Of a DNA stretch of 64,000 nt, positions 43,105-50,513 are shown in pieces. The notes under the pieces were generated by a model. That model was given only the letters and a program-made list of their open reading frames with translations, had not been told where the DNA came from and searched no databases. This DNA comes from Ruminococcus sp. (GTDB lineage Bacteria; Bacillota; Clostridia; Oscillospirales; Ruminococcaceae). Positions within the stretch are counted from its first letter, which is position 1; every line of letters begins with the position of its first letter. The translations under genes were made by a program, and so were the position numbers. The stretch spans positions 62,001 through 126,000 of the forward strand of contig JAMPAO010000002.1 of the NCBI GenBank assembly GCA_023667165.1, written 5' to 3'.

Positions 43105-44025
43105 TTATAATTTCTCTATTATCCTCAGCTTTGCGCTGCGACTTCTCGGATTGCGTTCAAGCTCTTCTTCGCCTGCCGAAACCGGTTTTCTGTTTATCTG
43201 CTTTGCTTTCGGAGTATTCCCGCACACGCACACCGGAAAATCCGGAGGGCAGGTGCAGCCCCTGCACCACGAAGCGAACCTCTGCTTGACTATTCTGTCC
43301 TCTAAGGAGTGAAAGGTTATCACGCAAAGTCTTCCGCCCGTTTTCAGCAGCTCAAAGCTGCCGTCGAGAGCTTTGTCAAGATGGTCAAGCTCGTTGTTTA
43401 CGGCGATGCGCACCGCCTGAAAGGTCTTTTTGCAGGGATTTTTTTCACGCCTAAACTTGGCGGGTATACTTTCTCTTACGATATCCGCAAGCTCCTCCGT
43501 GGTTTCAAGCGGCTTTTCCTCTCTTTTTCGGATAATGCCGTCGGCTATTCTCGGAGCGAATTTTTCCTCGCCGTACTCGTAAAGTATTTTAACAAGACTT
43601 TCCCTTGAATAGGTATTGACGATATCTCCGGCGCTTATCCCGCTTTTCGACATTCTCATGTCCAGCGGCGCGCTGCTGTGATAGGAAAATCCTCTTTCCG
43701 GAGAATCGAGCTGATAGGACGATACGCCCAGATCGAGAAGTATGCCGTCGGCAGCCTTTATGCCGTTTTCCGCGGCGATCTCCGCTATATCCGAATAATT
43801 GCCCGAAACCACCCTTGCGGGATAATTTTTCAGTCTTTCGGAAGCGGCGTTTACCGCGTCGGGGTCACGGTCTATCCCCAGAAGCGTTCCCTTGTCAAGG
43901 CGCCCCGCTATCTCACGGGAATGCCCCGCTCCTCCGCAGGTGCCGTCTATATAGATCCCGTCCGGCTTTATGTCAAGTCCCTCGATGCACTCGTCCAACA
44001 GAACCGGTATGTGAAAAAATTCCAT
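43105..44025 (-). CDS. rsmH: 16S rRNA (cytosine1402-N4)-methyltransferase RsmH
   Basis: RsmH (MraW) methylates C1402 of 16S rRNA. It starts MEFFHIPVLLDECIEGLDIK, with SAM-binding GIYIDGTCGGAGHSREI, GILLDLGVSSYQLD, ERGFSYHSSAPLDMRMS, and the C-terminal boxes KKTFQAVRIAVNNEL and GGRLCVITFHSLEDRIVKQ. The start at ATG 44025 is preferred; the longer frame to a TTG at 44058 would overlap mraZ. About 306 residues, normal. Confidence 0.96.
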   Translation of the reverse strand: MEFFHIPVLLDECIEGLDIKPDGIYIDGTCGGAGHSREIAGRLDKGTLLGIDRDPDAVNAASERLKNYPARVVSGNYSDIAEIAAENGIKAADGILLDLGVSSYQLDSPERGFSYHSSAPLDMRMSKSGISAGDIVNTYSRESLVKILYEYGEEKFAPRIADGIIRKREEKPLETTEELADIVRESIPAKFRREKNPCKKTFQAVRIAVNNELDHLDKALDGSFELLKTGGRLCVITFHSLEDRIVKQRFASWCRGCTCPPDFPVCVCGNTPKAKQINRKPVSAGEEELERNPRSRSAKLRIIEKL

Positions 44026-44047
44026 ATGCTGTATATTTTCCTTTATA

Positions 44048-44476
44048 TCAAAAAGCAAGCGTATCGAGAGCCGCCGAAAGCTCCTCGTCGGTAAATCTGC
44101 TGTTTGCCGCCTCGTAACGGGCGGTGTCCCATATCTCCGCGCGGTTGAGGTTTCCTATAACGGTCACGTCGTGGTCAAGTCCCGCGTGTTCTCTTAAATT
44201 CTGCGGGATAAGTATTCTTCCCTGCTTGTCCGCTTCGGCGGCAACGGCGTTGGCAGCGTATTTTCTGATAGCCTGCTTTGCAACGGGACCCGAAAGAGTC
44301 CTGAGCTGATCGGTGAACCTTTCCCATTCCTCGTTGGAATACACATAGAGGCAGCCCTCAAGACCGATGGTAATGACAAAGCTTGCGCCCAACTGTTCCC
44401 TGATCTTGCTGGGGAACGCCATTCTGCCTTTTGCGTCCATATTGTGGTTATATGTGCCCATCAGCGGAGCGTGCAT
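44048..44476 (-). CDS. mraZ: Transcriptional regulator MraZ
   Basis: MraZ is a two-domain SpoVT/AbrB-like protein that binds repeats in front of the dcw cluster and controls it. Both swapped-hairpin motifs are seen: NMDAKGRMAFPSKIREQLG and EADKQGRILIPQNLREHAG. The start at 44476 (MHAPLMGTYNHN) is about 9 bp from AAAGGA; an ATG two codons earlier is too close. It is the first gene of the cluster, and matching repeat boxes lie in its own leader, which suggests autoregulation. Confidence 0.95.
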   Translation of the reverse strand: MHAPLMGTYNHNMDAKGRMAFPSKIREQLGASFVITIGLEGCLYVYSNEEWERFTDQLRTLSGPVAKQAIRKYAANAVAAEADKQGRILIPQNLREHAGLDHDVTVIGNLNRAEIWDTARYEAANSRFTDEELSAALDTLAF

Positions 44477-44544
44477 TGTCATCAGTCCTTTCCTTGAGAT
44501 TTTCGAAACGCGGTATTCAACAGCTCATTCAACAGCCTGTTGAA

Positions 44545-44584
44545 TTTCACCACTTTTCACCACCATGTGGAGATGTTTCACCAC
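44545..44584 (-). promoter_or_regulatory. Three MraZ-type boxes in the mraZ leader
   Basis: On the minus strand GTGGTGAAA occurs three times (plus-strand positions 44545-44553, 44555-44563, 44576-44584). Spacings are 10 and 21 bp, that is one and two helical turns, as expected for the oligomeric MraZ ring. The boxes are downstream of the -10, so binding would repress mraZ and the genes after it. Confidence 0.75.
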
Positions 44585-44593
44585 CATGCTATA

Positions 44594-44622
44594 ATTATAC
44601 ACCATCTGTAACCAAATTGCAA
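44594..44622 (-). promoter_or_regulatory. mraZ (dcw cluster) promoter
   Basis: Minus strand: TTGCAA (44617-44622), 17 bp, TATAAT (44594-44599). The leader to the mraZ ATG is about 110 nt and holds the MraZ boxes. Confidence 0.75.
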
Positions 44623-44684
44623 CCTTTACAGCCAAACTTATTAAACAGATATATAAAGAATTTTACTCCCATTTTTTAAGCATT

Positions 44685-44900
44685 TTGACTAAAAAACCAT
44701 ATCAAATTGTATAATCTCAACGTTTTTTGCGTTCTGTATAATTATTTCCGTCAAAAACGAAACCTATGTTCGGTGGTGAAGAGTGGTGAAATGTTTTTAC
44801 CGATTTGTAATTTATGAAACCGAAATGTAAAAAATCCTCCCGAAAAAAAGAGAAAACTGCCGGTCGGCTCAAAGCGTACCGATACGCAGACCGGCAATAA
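44685..44900 (+). ncRNA. Candidate small transcript with MraZ-like boxes and a hairpin
   Basis: In a gene-free gap, the plus strand has TTGACT (44685-44690), 19 bp, TATAAT (44710-44715). Two GTGGTGAAA/G boxes lie 10 bp apart at 44773-44781 and 44783-44791, and a two-part hairpin follows (TGCCGGTC/GACCGGCA outer stem, GCGTA/TACGC inner stem, 44858-44896). Only short frames are present (for example 28 codons from 44814, without a ribosome site). The hairpin is followed by an AT-rich run on the plus strand and by a T-rich run on the minus strand, so its direction is uncertain. This could be an RNA gene controlled by MraZ, or just a structured spacer. Confidence 0.35.
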
Positions 44901-45011
44901 ATTTTATCCAAATCTTTGCGTTATGATAGATTTTTTGAAAAAATTATACTTTTTTAACAAATCTTTTCAAAAATTGCCAGCAATTTTCTTGAAAACTGTG
45001 CATAATATCTA

Positions 45012-45040
45012 TTGAAAAAAGTCGTCATGCTTGCTATAAT
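45012..45040 (+). promoter_or_regulatory. Promoter of the HD-domain gene
   Basis: Plus strand: TTGAAA (45012-45017), 17 bp, TATAAT (45035-45040), about 100 bp before the start codon at 45140. Confidence 0.75.
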
Positions 45041-45139
45041 AGAAAGTATAAGCAGCAACAGCGCAGACTTAATTTACTGCGCTGCTCGATCAATAAGATA
45101 TAAACCCTTATGTGTATTGTGAAAAGGAAGGATAATCTG

Positions 45140-45694
45140 ATGTTAAACGCTATCGGTTCAAAAATAGATCTTTCGGTTCCCGGCGGAGAGTGCGGTTATT
45201 ACGAAACGGTAGCCGATCTGCTCGACAGCGAGGTCGTGCAGCAGATGCGGCAGTATATGCACCACGGTCACACGACCTGCTTTCAGCACTGTCTGAACGT
45301 TTCTTATTATAACTACATTTTCTGCAAGCTGCTCTCTCTCGACGCACGGGCGGGGGCAAGAGCGGGTCTGCTCCACGATCTTTTCCTGTACGACTGGCAC
45401 GAGTATGTAAAGGGCAAGGGTCAGAAGTTCCACGGCTGGACTCATGCGGGAACGGCGCTTGCGAATGTGCGGAAATATTTCGAGATCACTCCCATGGAAG
45501 CGGATATTATCCAGAAGCATATGTTCCCCATGAACATTGCCCTGCCGAAATACAAGGAAACCGTGGTCATCATCTGCGTTGACAAGATGTGCGGCGCGTG
45601 GGAGGTAATGGCGCACTGGGGTTATCTTGTATCAAGGCTCGCAACTCTTCCCTCACGCACCTATAACAGGTATAAGGAGCGCAAGGCGGGATAA
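45140..45694 (+). CDS. HD-domain phosphohydrolase-like protein
   Basis: A 184-residue protein with an HD metal-dependent hydrolase core: His50 (TTCFQHCLNVSYYNY), the HD pair at 79-80 (GLLHDLFLYDWHEY), HGWTHAGTALANVRKYF and a late Asp in VVIICVDKMCGAWEV. This matches the HDIG/YqeK-like group commonly annotated as HD-domain protein in Clostridia. Its substrate (nucleotide, second messenger or other phosphoester) is not deducible. The start at 45140 follows AAGGAAGGA; the longer frame from 45110 is not supported. It is a single-gene unit. Confidence 0.82.
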   Translation: MLNAIGSKIDLSVPGGECGYYETVADLLDSEVVQQMRQYMHHGHTTCFQHCLNVSYYNYIFCKLLSLDARAGARAGLLHDLFLYDWHEYVKGKGQKFHGWTHAGTALANVRKYFEITPMEADIIQKHMFPMNIALPKYKETVVIICVDKMCGAWEVMAHWGYLVSRLATLPSRTYNRYKERKAG

Positions 45695-45712
45695 AGCGTG
45701 AATTAAAAAATC

Positions 45713-45753
45713 AAGGCGCGGAACCGGCGTAAACTGCGGTTCCGCGCCTTTTT
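45713..45753 (+). terminator. Intrinsic terminator after the HD-domain gene
   Basis: A GC-rich 12 bp stem (GGCGCGGAACCG with CGGTTCCGCGCC) and 10-base loop, followed by TTTTTC. Confidence 0.85.
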
Positions 45754-45770
45754 CAAAGCATACTGCGGCA

Positions 45771-45808
45771 AAAAACAACCGGCGGCTGTCTGACCGCCGG
45801 TTGTTTTT
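45771..45808. terminator. Bidirectional terminator downstream of glgP
   Basis: A 15 bp stem (AAAAACAACCGGCGG with its complement) and 8-base loop with A and T tracts on both sides, between the convergent HD-domain gene and glgP. Confidence 0.85.
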
Positions 45809-45854
45809 ATATCCGCATATCAAAGCTCCCGCAGACCCTGCGCCGAAGCTCTTG

Positions 45855-48254
45855 TTACTTGGTAAGCCTCCAGATGTTCTTTGCGTATTCGTCCACAGCT
45901 CTGTCGGCGGAGAATACTCCCGCTCCCGCTATGTTGTGCAGCGACATCTGATTCCACTTGGTCTTGTCCTTGTAGCACTCGGAAATATATTGCTGAGCTG
46001 ACTGGTACGCGTCAAAATCCGCAAGCACCATGTAAGGATCCTTGTATTTGAGCGCGTTTGCCACCTCTTCAAAGGTGCAGCCGTTGATACCGCTGTACAT
46101 CTTGTCGAGAGCCTTTTTGATAACCGCGTTGTTATTGACGTATTCCTCGGGATTGTAACCCTGCGCCTTCTTTGCAAGGACCTCTTCCGTGGTCATTCCG
46201 AAGATGAATATGTTGTTCTTGCCCACCTGCTCCTTGATCTCAACGTTTGCTCCGTCAAGAGTTCCCAGAGTAAGCGCGCCGTTGAGCATCAGCTTCATAT
46301 TGCCCGTTCCGGAGGCTTCCGTTCCCGCAAGAGATATCTGCTCGGACACCTCCGCCGCAGGCATAAGCAGCTCGGAAAGAGTTACCCGGTAATCCTCGAG
46401 GAAGAACACCTGAAGCTTCTTGTTCACGGCGGGATTGTTCCTTATCTCCTCGCCCAGCGCCCATATCATCTTGATTATCTGCTTTGCAAGGTAATATCCG
46501 GGAGCCGCCTTTGCCGCAAAGATATATGTCTTTGGCTGGTACTCCATATCGGGATTTTCAAGCAGGGCGTTGTACTCCGCGATGATATTCAGAGCGTTGA
46601 GGTTCTGTCTTTTGTACTCGTGAAGACGCTTTACCTGAACGTCGAATACCGCGTCGGAATTGAGCTGAACGCCGAAATTCTGCTTAACGTACTTGGTAAA
46701 TCTTGTCTTGTTTTCCTGCTTTATCTTTGCAAGGCGGTCAAGAACCTTTTTATCGCTGTCAAACTTTGAAAACTGCGACAGCTCGGCGGCGTTTTTCTTA
46801 AATTCGGGTCCGATGGTATCCTCCAGCAGCTTTGTAAGTCCGGGGTTGGACTGGAGAAGCCATCTTCTGTAGGCGATACCGTTGGTTACGTTCTGGAACT
46901 TGTGAGGAGTATAGCTGTATTCGTTTGCGAAAACGTCCGTCTTGATTATCTCGGAATGGAGCTTGGATACGCCGTTTACGGAATGCGCGGCGCACACGCA
47001 CAGCAGAGCCATGTGGATCTGATTGTTCTGTACGATGGACATTCTGCTCACCTTGCCGCTGTCGCCCGTTCTCTCCATTATCTCCTCGCAGTAACGGCGG
47101 TTTATCTCGCAGATGATGTCGAAGATACGGGGAGTTATCCTGCGGACAAGATTAACGTCCCACTTCTCCAGAGCCTCCGCCATTACGGTGTGGTTGGTGT
47201 ATGCAAAGGTGTTTGTTACTATATACCAGCTCTTTTCCCAGCTATAGCCGCAGTCGTCGAGGAGAATGCGCATAAGCTCGGGGATAGCGAGAGTGGGGTG
47301 AGTATCGTTGATGTGAATGGCTACCTTTTCATGGAGATTTTCCATAGTGCCGTAAACAGCCACGTGGCGGTTGGTGATATCGCCCACGGAAGCCGCGCAC
47401 ATGAAGTACTGCTGACGGTAGCGCAGGCTTTTGCCCTCAAGATGGTTGTCGTTGGGATAAAGCACCTTGGATATAGCCTGTGCCACGGTATTCTGGCTGA
47501 GAGCCTTTGCGTAATCTCCCTGATTGAACATGGACATATCAAAGGAAGGAGCTTGAGCCGTCCACAGTCTGAGCACGGAAACGCCCTCCCCGTCGTATCC
47601 GGGAACGTACATATCGTAGGGAACGGCAACGACGGTGCTGTAATTCTCATGAGAAACGTGATGATACTGCTGATCCCAGTATTCCTGAAGCTCTCCGTCA
47701 AAATGCACTTCTATTGCCTTGTCCTTTTTGGGAACGAGCCATGCGTCGCCGCCGGGGAGCCAGTTGTCGGGAAGCTCCGTCTGCCAGCCGTCCTCTATCT
47801 TCTGCTTGAAAATGCCGTACTCATACAAAATGGAATAACCCATTGCGGGGTAGCCGTCCGTTGCAAGGCCGTCCAGATAGCAGGCGGCAAGACGTCCCAG
47901 ACCTCCGTTGCCAAGACCGGCGTCAGGCTCGTAGTCGTATATCCTCTCGATGTTCACGTCCCATTTTTTAAGGATATCGCCTACCATATCGTTTATCCCC
48001 AGATTGTAAAGGCTGGTTTTAAGCGAACGTCCCATAAGGAACTCCATGGAAAGGTAGTATATTTCTTTTCTGCCCTTTGAATGGGTCTGATTTCTGAACT
48101 TTCTTCTTTTGCCTCTGAGAATTTCCACAACAACTGCGGAAAGCGCTTTGTAGATCTGATTATCCGAAGCGTCTATTGGCGTTACATTGTACTCGACTTG
48201 AAGATTTCGGCGAAGCTTTTCTTCAAAATCCTCCTTATTGATGATAGGCGTCAT
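45855..48254 (-). CDS. glgP: Glycogen/starch phosphorylase
   Basis: The enzyme releases glucose-1-phosphate from alpha-1,4-glucan using PLP. The 799-residue protein is full length. Seen: KEIYYLSMEFLMGRSL, LGNGGLGRLAACYLDGLATD, HINDTHPTLAIPELMRILLD, and the PLP-lysine region SLAGTEASGTGNMKLMLNGA with the Lys in GNMK. TLGTLDGANVEI follows. It acts with glycogen synthase, encoded at 59.4 kb, in glycogen turnover. GAGGAG precedes the ATG, and a strong promoter lies upstream. Confidence 0.97.
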   Translation of the reverse strand: MTPIINKEDFEEKLRRNLQVEYNVTPIDASDNQIYKALSAVVVEILRGKRRKFRNQTHSKGRKEIYYLSMEFLMGRSLKTSLYNLGINDMVGDILKKWDVNIERIYDYEPDAGLGNGGLGRLAACYLDGLATDGYPAMGYSILYEYGIFKQKIEDGWQTELPDNWLPGGDAWLVPKKDKAIEVHFDGELQEYWDQQYHHVSHENYSTVVAVPYDMYVPGYDGEGVSVLRLWTAQAPSFDMSMFNQGDYAKALSQNTVAQAISKVLYPNDNHLEGKSLRYRQQYFMCAASVGDITNRHVAVYGTMENLHEKVAIHINDTHPTLAIPELMRILLDDCGYSWEKSWYIVTNTFAYTNHTVMAEALEKWDVNLVRRITPRIFDIICEINRRYCEEIMERTGDSGKVSRMSIVQNNQIHMALLCVCAAHSVNGVSKLHSEIIKTDVFANEYSYTPHKFQNVTNGIAYRRWLLQSNPGLTKLLEDTIGPEFKKNAAELSQFSKFDSDKKVLDRLAKIKQENKTRFTKYVKQNFGVQLNSDAVFDVQVKRLHEYKRQNLNALNIIAEYNALLENPDMEYQPKTYIFAAKAAPGYYLAKQIIKMIWALGEEIRNNPAVNKKLQVFFLEDYRVTLSELLMPAAEVSEQISLAGTEASGTGNMKLMLNGALTLGTLDGANVEIKEQVGKNNIFIFGMTTEEVLAKKAQGYNPEEYVNNNAVIKKALDKMYSGINGCTFEEVANALKYKDPYMVLADFDAYQSAQQYISECYKDKTKWNQMSLHNIAGAGVFSADRAVDEYAKNIWRLTK

Positions 48255-48348
48255 TTGTGATATCTCCTCATTTCTCCGATATTTTCTGCCGTGCTGCGCG
48301 CGGCAATAATATTAACAAAATTTTACAGGCGAAAAACTGCCTAAAAAC

Positions 48349-48377
48349 ATTATAAAATATATGTGCAGTTTTTTCAA
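48349..48377 (-). promoter_or_regulatory. glgP promoter
   Basis: Minus strand: TTGAAA (48372-48377), 17 bp, TATAAT (48349-48354), with a leader of about 90 nt. Between this and the plus-strand promoter (48380-48570) no gene is seen, only a GC-rich inverted repeat near 48434-48472. Confidence 0.75.
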
Positions 48378-48571
48378 TAGGTATATTTAACAAATATTCG
48401 GTAAACATTTCTAACTTAACTGTAGCAATTAGGGCGCGGCGCCCGATAATATTATGCGCGCCGTTTTCGGGATTATTTCCGATTATGCCGTTCGTTTGCC
48501 GATTTCCGCGTATCTTTCCGCAAGGCTGATTTTTGTATAATATTTTGTGCGAAAAAGTGATAAATTTTCAC

Positions 48572-48600
48572 TGGACAAAAGAAAAAAAAACGTGTATAAT
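48572..48600 (+). promoter_or_regulatory. Promoter of the GGDEF gene
   Basis: Plus strand: TGGACA (48572-48577), 17 bp, TATAAT (48595-48600), about 90 bp before the start codon. Confidence 0.65.
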
Positions 48601-48697
48601 GTATATTAATCATATATTTTTACGGATATGTAAACCTCCCGTGCGTTCACATTCCGTAAAGATCAGCCAGCTATTCTGAAAGGATCGGTTATTTGAT

Positions 48698-50278
48698 ATG
48701 TATCTTTGTAAACTGCGCACCGCTGTCGTTTCCTCTGATAACACCGTACAAAACGCCGTTTCCGGCGCAGCTCTGCCCGAAGACTGCGAATGCGTTTTCA
48801 AAACGGTATCCTCCGCGGAGGATGCGGAAACGGGCGGCGGAAGCATTCTTATTATCGACAATAACGCGGATATGCTTGAAAGCGCCCGCTCTTCCGGAGC
48901 GGAATATATTGCTCTTATCATACCGGCTTCCGCAGCCGCAAAGCTCAGCGAGGAACAGCTCGGTACGGCATACAGCCTGTGGTCCATGCCCGACGAAGAC
49001 GTTCACAATACCGCGCTGCTGAAATTTTATATGTCGCGGCTTATTGACGATATAAAGAGCAGATTTGACGCAGACAGGCTCAAGGTATGCTTCGACACGG
49101 CGTTTGACAGCGTTCCCGACCTTGTCTGGTTCAAGGATCTTGCGGGGGCGCACCTTATGGTAAACTCCGGCTTCTGCGGCGCGGTGGAGAAAACCAAGGA
49201 GCAGATATACAAAAAAGGTCATTACTATATATGGGATATACCCAAGGAGGAGTATGAGCAGGGCGATTATGTCTGTCTTGAATCGGAGGAGGTAGTCATA
49301 CGCGCGGGTCAGACCTGTCTTTTTGACGAAAAAGTCAAGACAAAAAGCGGCATGAGGCAGTTCAAGACCTATAAATCTCCCCTTATCGACAAGTACGGCG
49401 AGTGCTTCGGCACCTGCGGCGTAGCAAAGGACGTTACGGATCTGCACAACATCAACAACGAGCTGCAAATAGTACTTGAAAGTATGCCTTTCGCGGTAAT
49501 GGTAGAGGATTTCAGAGGAATTACCGTAAGCTGCAATTCAAAATTCAGCGAATTTTTCCCCGACAGCGCGGGAATGGTGGGGCAAAGCTGCACCGAATGG
49601 AAGCACTCCGTGCTTGACGGCGGTATCCTGCTCAAAAACGGTTCCGTCGAGGTAACCGCCAACTCGGAGGAGGGGGAACGCATACTCGTATTCAGCGAGG
49701 AACCCATTACCGACATTTTCCATGAGCAGATAGGCGTTGTGAACATTTTCCGCGACGTTACCCTTGAAAGCAATTATCAGAAGCAGACCATACGCATGGC
49801 GAACACCGATTTCCTCACCGCGCTCAACAACCGCAGAAGCCTGTTCTCCTTTGTCAACAGGCAGAAGAACGTTCCCGAGCTTTCCGCTGTAATGATAGAC
49901 CTTGACAATTTCAAGGCGGTAAACGACGCCTGCGGTCATCAGATGGGCGATTATGCGCTTATGGAAACCGCAAGGATACTTAAAGCCTGCTTCCCCGATG
50001 ATTTTATTGCAAGAATGGGCGGCGACGAGTTTCTTGTTATCATCACAAGGGAATGCAGCAAGGAGGACGTTAAAGAGAACGCGGAAAATCTGCTCTCTCA
50101 GCTCAACGGCTATTTCGGCAGCCGTCCGGAATTCAACGGAATGTCAGCCAGCATAGGCGTTTCTCATTCCACCGCCATCGACGGAGAACACGACGTGGAA
50201 AAGCTCATACACATGAGCGACAGTGCAATGTACGAAGCGAAAAACTCCGGCAAGGGCAGGTGCTGCGTAAGCCTGTGA
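48698..50278 (+). CDS. PAS-GGDEF diguanylate cyclase
   Basis: A 526-residue soluble signalling protein. Residues 1-115 resemble a degenerate receiver-like domain (ILIIDNNADMLESARSSGA). Two PAS domains follow (about 125-250 with FDSVPDLVWFKDLAGAHLMV, and 253-360 with LESMPFAVMVEDFRGITVSC), then a GGDEF domain (about 365-525). The catalytic motif MGGDEFLV is intact (441-445), with DFLTALNNRRSL and IDLDNFKAVNDACGHQMGD before it, so it should make cyclic di-GMP. No EAL domain is present. No membrane segment is seen. c-di-GMP would be expected to oppose the motility system encoded nearby, which is family knowledge only. Confidence 0.9.
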   Translation: MYLCKLRTAVVSSDNTVQNAVSGAALPEDCECVFKTVSSAEDAETGGGSILIIDNNADMLESARSSGAEYIALIIPASAAAKLSEEQLGTAYSLWSMPDEDVHNTALLKFYMSRLIDDIKSRFDADRLKVCFDTAFDSVPDLVWFKDLAGAHLMVNSGFCGAVEKTKEQIYKKGHYYIWDIPKEEYEQGDYVCLESEEVVIRAGQTCLFDEKVKTKSGMRQFKTYKSPLIDKYGECFGTCGVAKDVTDLHNINNELQIVLESMPFAVMVEDFRGITVSCNSKFSEFFPDSAGMVGQSCTEWKHSVLDGGILLKNGSVEVTANSEEGERILVFSEEPITDIFHEQIGVVNIFRDVTLESNYQKQTIRMANTDFLTALNNRRSLFSFVNRQKNVPELSAVMIDLDNFKAVNDACGHQMGDYALMETARILKACFPDDFIARMGGDEFLVIITRECSKEDVKENAENLLSQLNGYFGSRPEFNGMSASIGVSHSTAIDGEHDVEKLIHMSDSAMYEAKNSGKGRCCVSL

Positions 50279-50296
50279 CAATACATAATTCGCCTA

Positions 50297-50459
50297 AGAG
50301 CCTGTTCAGAATCTCCCCGCGCACAGTCTTTCGGCAAATTTTGCCGCTGACTGCGTTAAAAATACTTGCCATACGGCAAGTATGCCTGCGGATTTTTGCC
50401 TTGTCATCGGCAAAATTATGCTCGAAATCCCGCACACGCGGAGAATCTGAACAGGCTCT
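50297..50459. mobile_element. MITE-like element, family B
   Basis: A non-coding element of about 163 bp with imperfect inverted ends of about 25 bp (AGAGCCTGTTCAGAATCTCC at the left, the complement of AGAGCCTGTTCAGATTCTCC at the right). It is flanked by TAA on both sides if the ends are read as GAGCC. The centre contains a CTTGCCATACGGCAAG palindrome and shares a core of about 50 bp with the family A elements. There is no transposase. Confidence 0.75.
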
Positions 50460-50469
50460 AAAGCAAACA

Positions 50470-50513
50470 AATTATCCCGCCAAGGCAGGAAAGCTTGCCT
50501 TGACGGGATAATT
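50470..50513. terminator. Terminator between the GGDEF gene and the AMP ligase gene
   Basis: A near-perfect stem (AATTATCCCG-CAAGGCA with its complement) flanked by A/T tracts, immediately after the minus-strand AMP-ligase stop codon. It can stop transcription from both sides. Confidence 0.8.

Noticed and set aside
44814..44900. 28-codon basic peptide frame on the plus strand
   Set aside because: No ribosome site, and its 3' half is the hairpin; probably chance.
44717..44911. 64-codon minus-strand frame in the mraZ-HD gap
   Set aside because: No ribosome site, lies across the hairpin and MraZ-like boxes, composition not protein-like.
46902..48080. 392-codon plus-strand frame opposite glgP
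   Set aside because: Antisense shadow of a highly conserved gene.
50297..50459. Family B element as a simple terminator
   Set aside because: It has flanking TAA duplication, 25 bp inverted ends and a core shared with the other elements; a separate proper terminator follows at 50470-50513.
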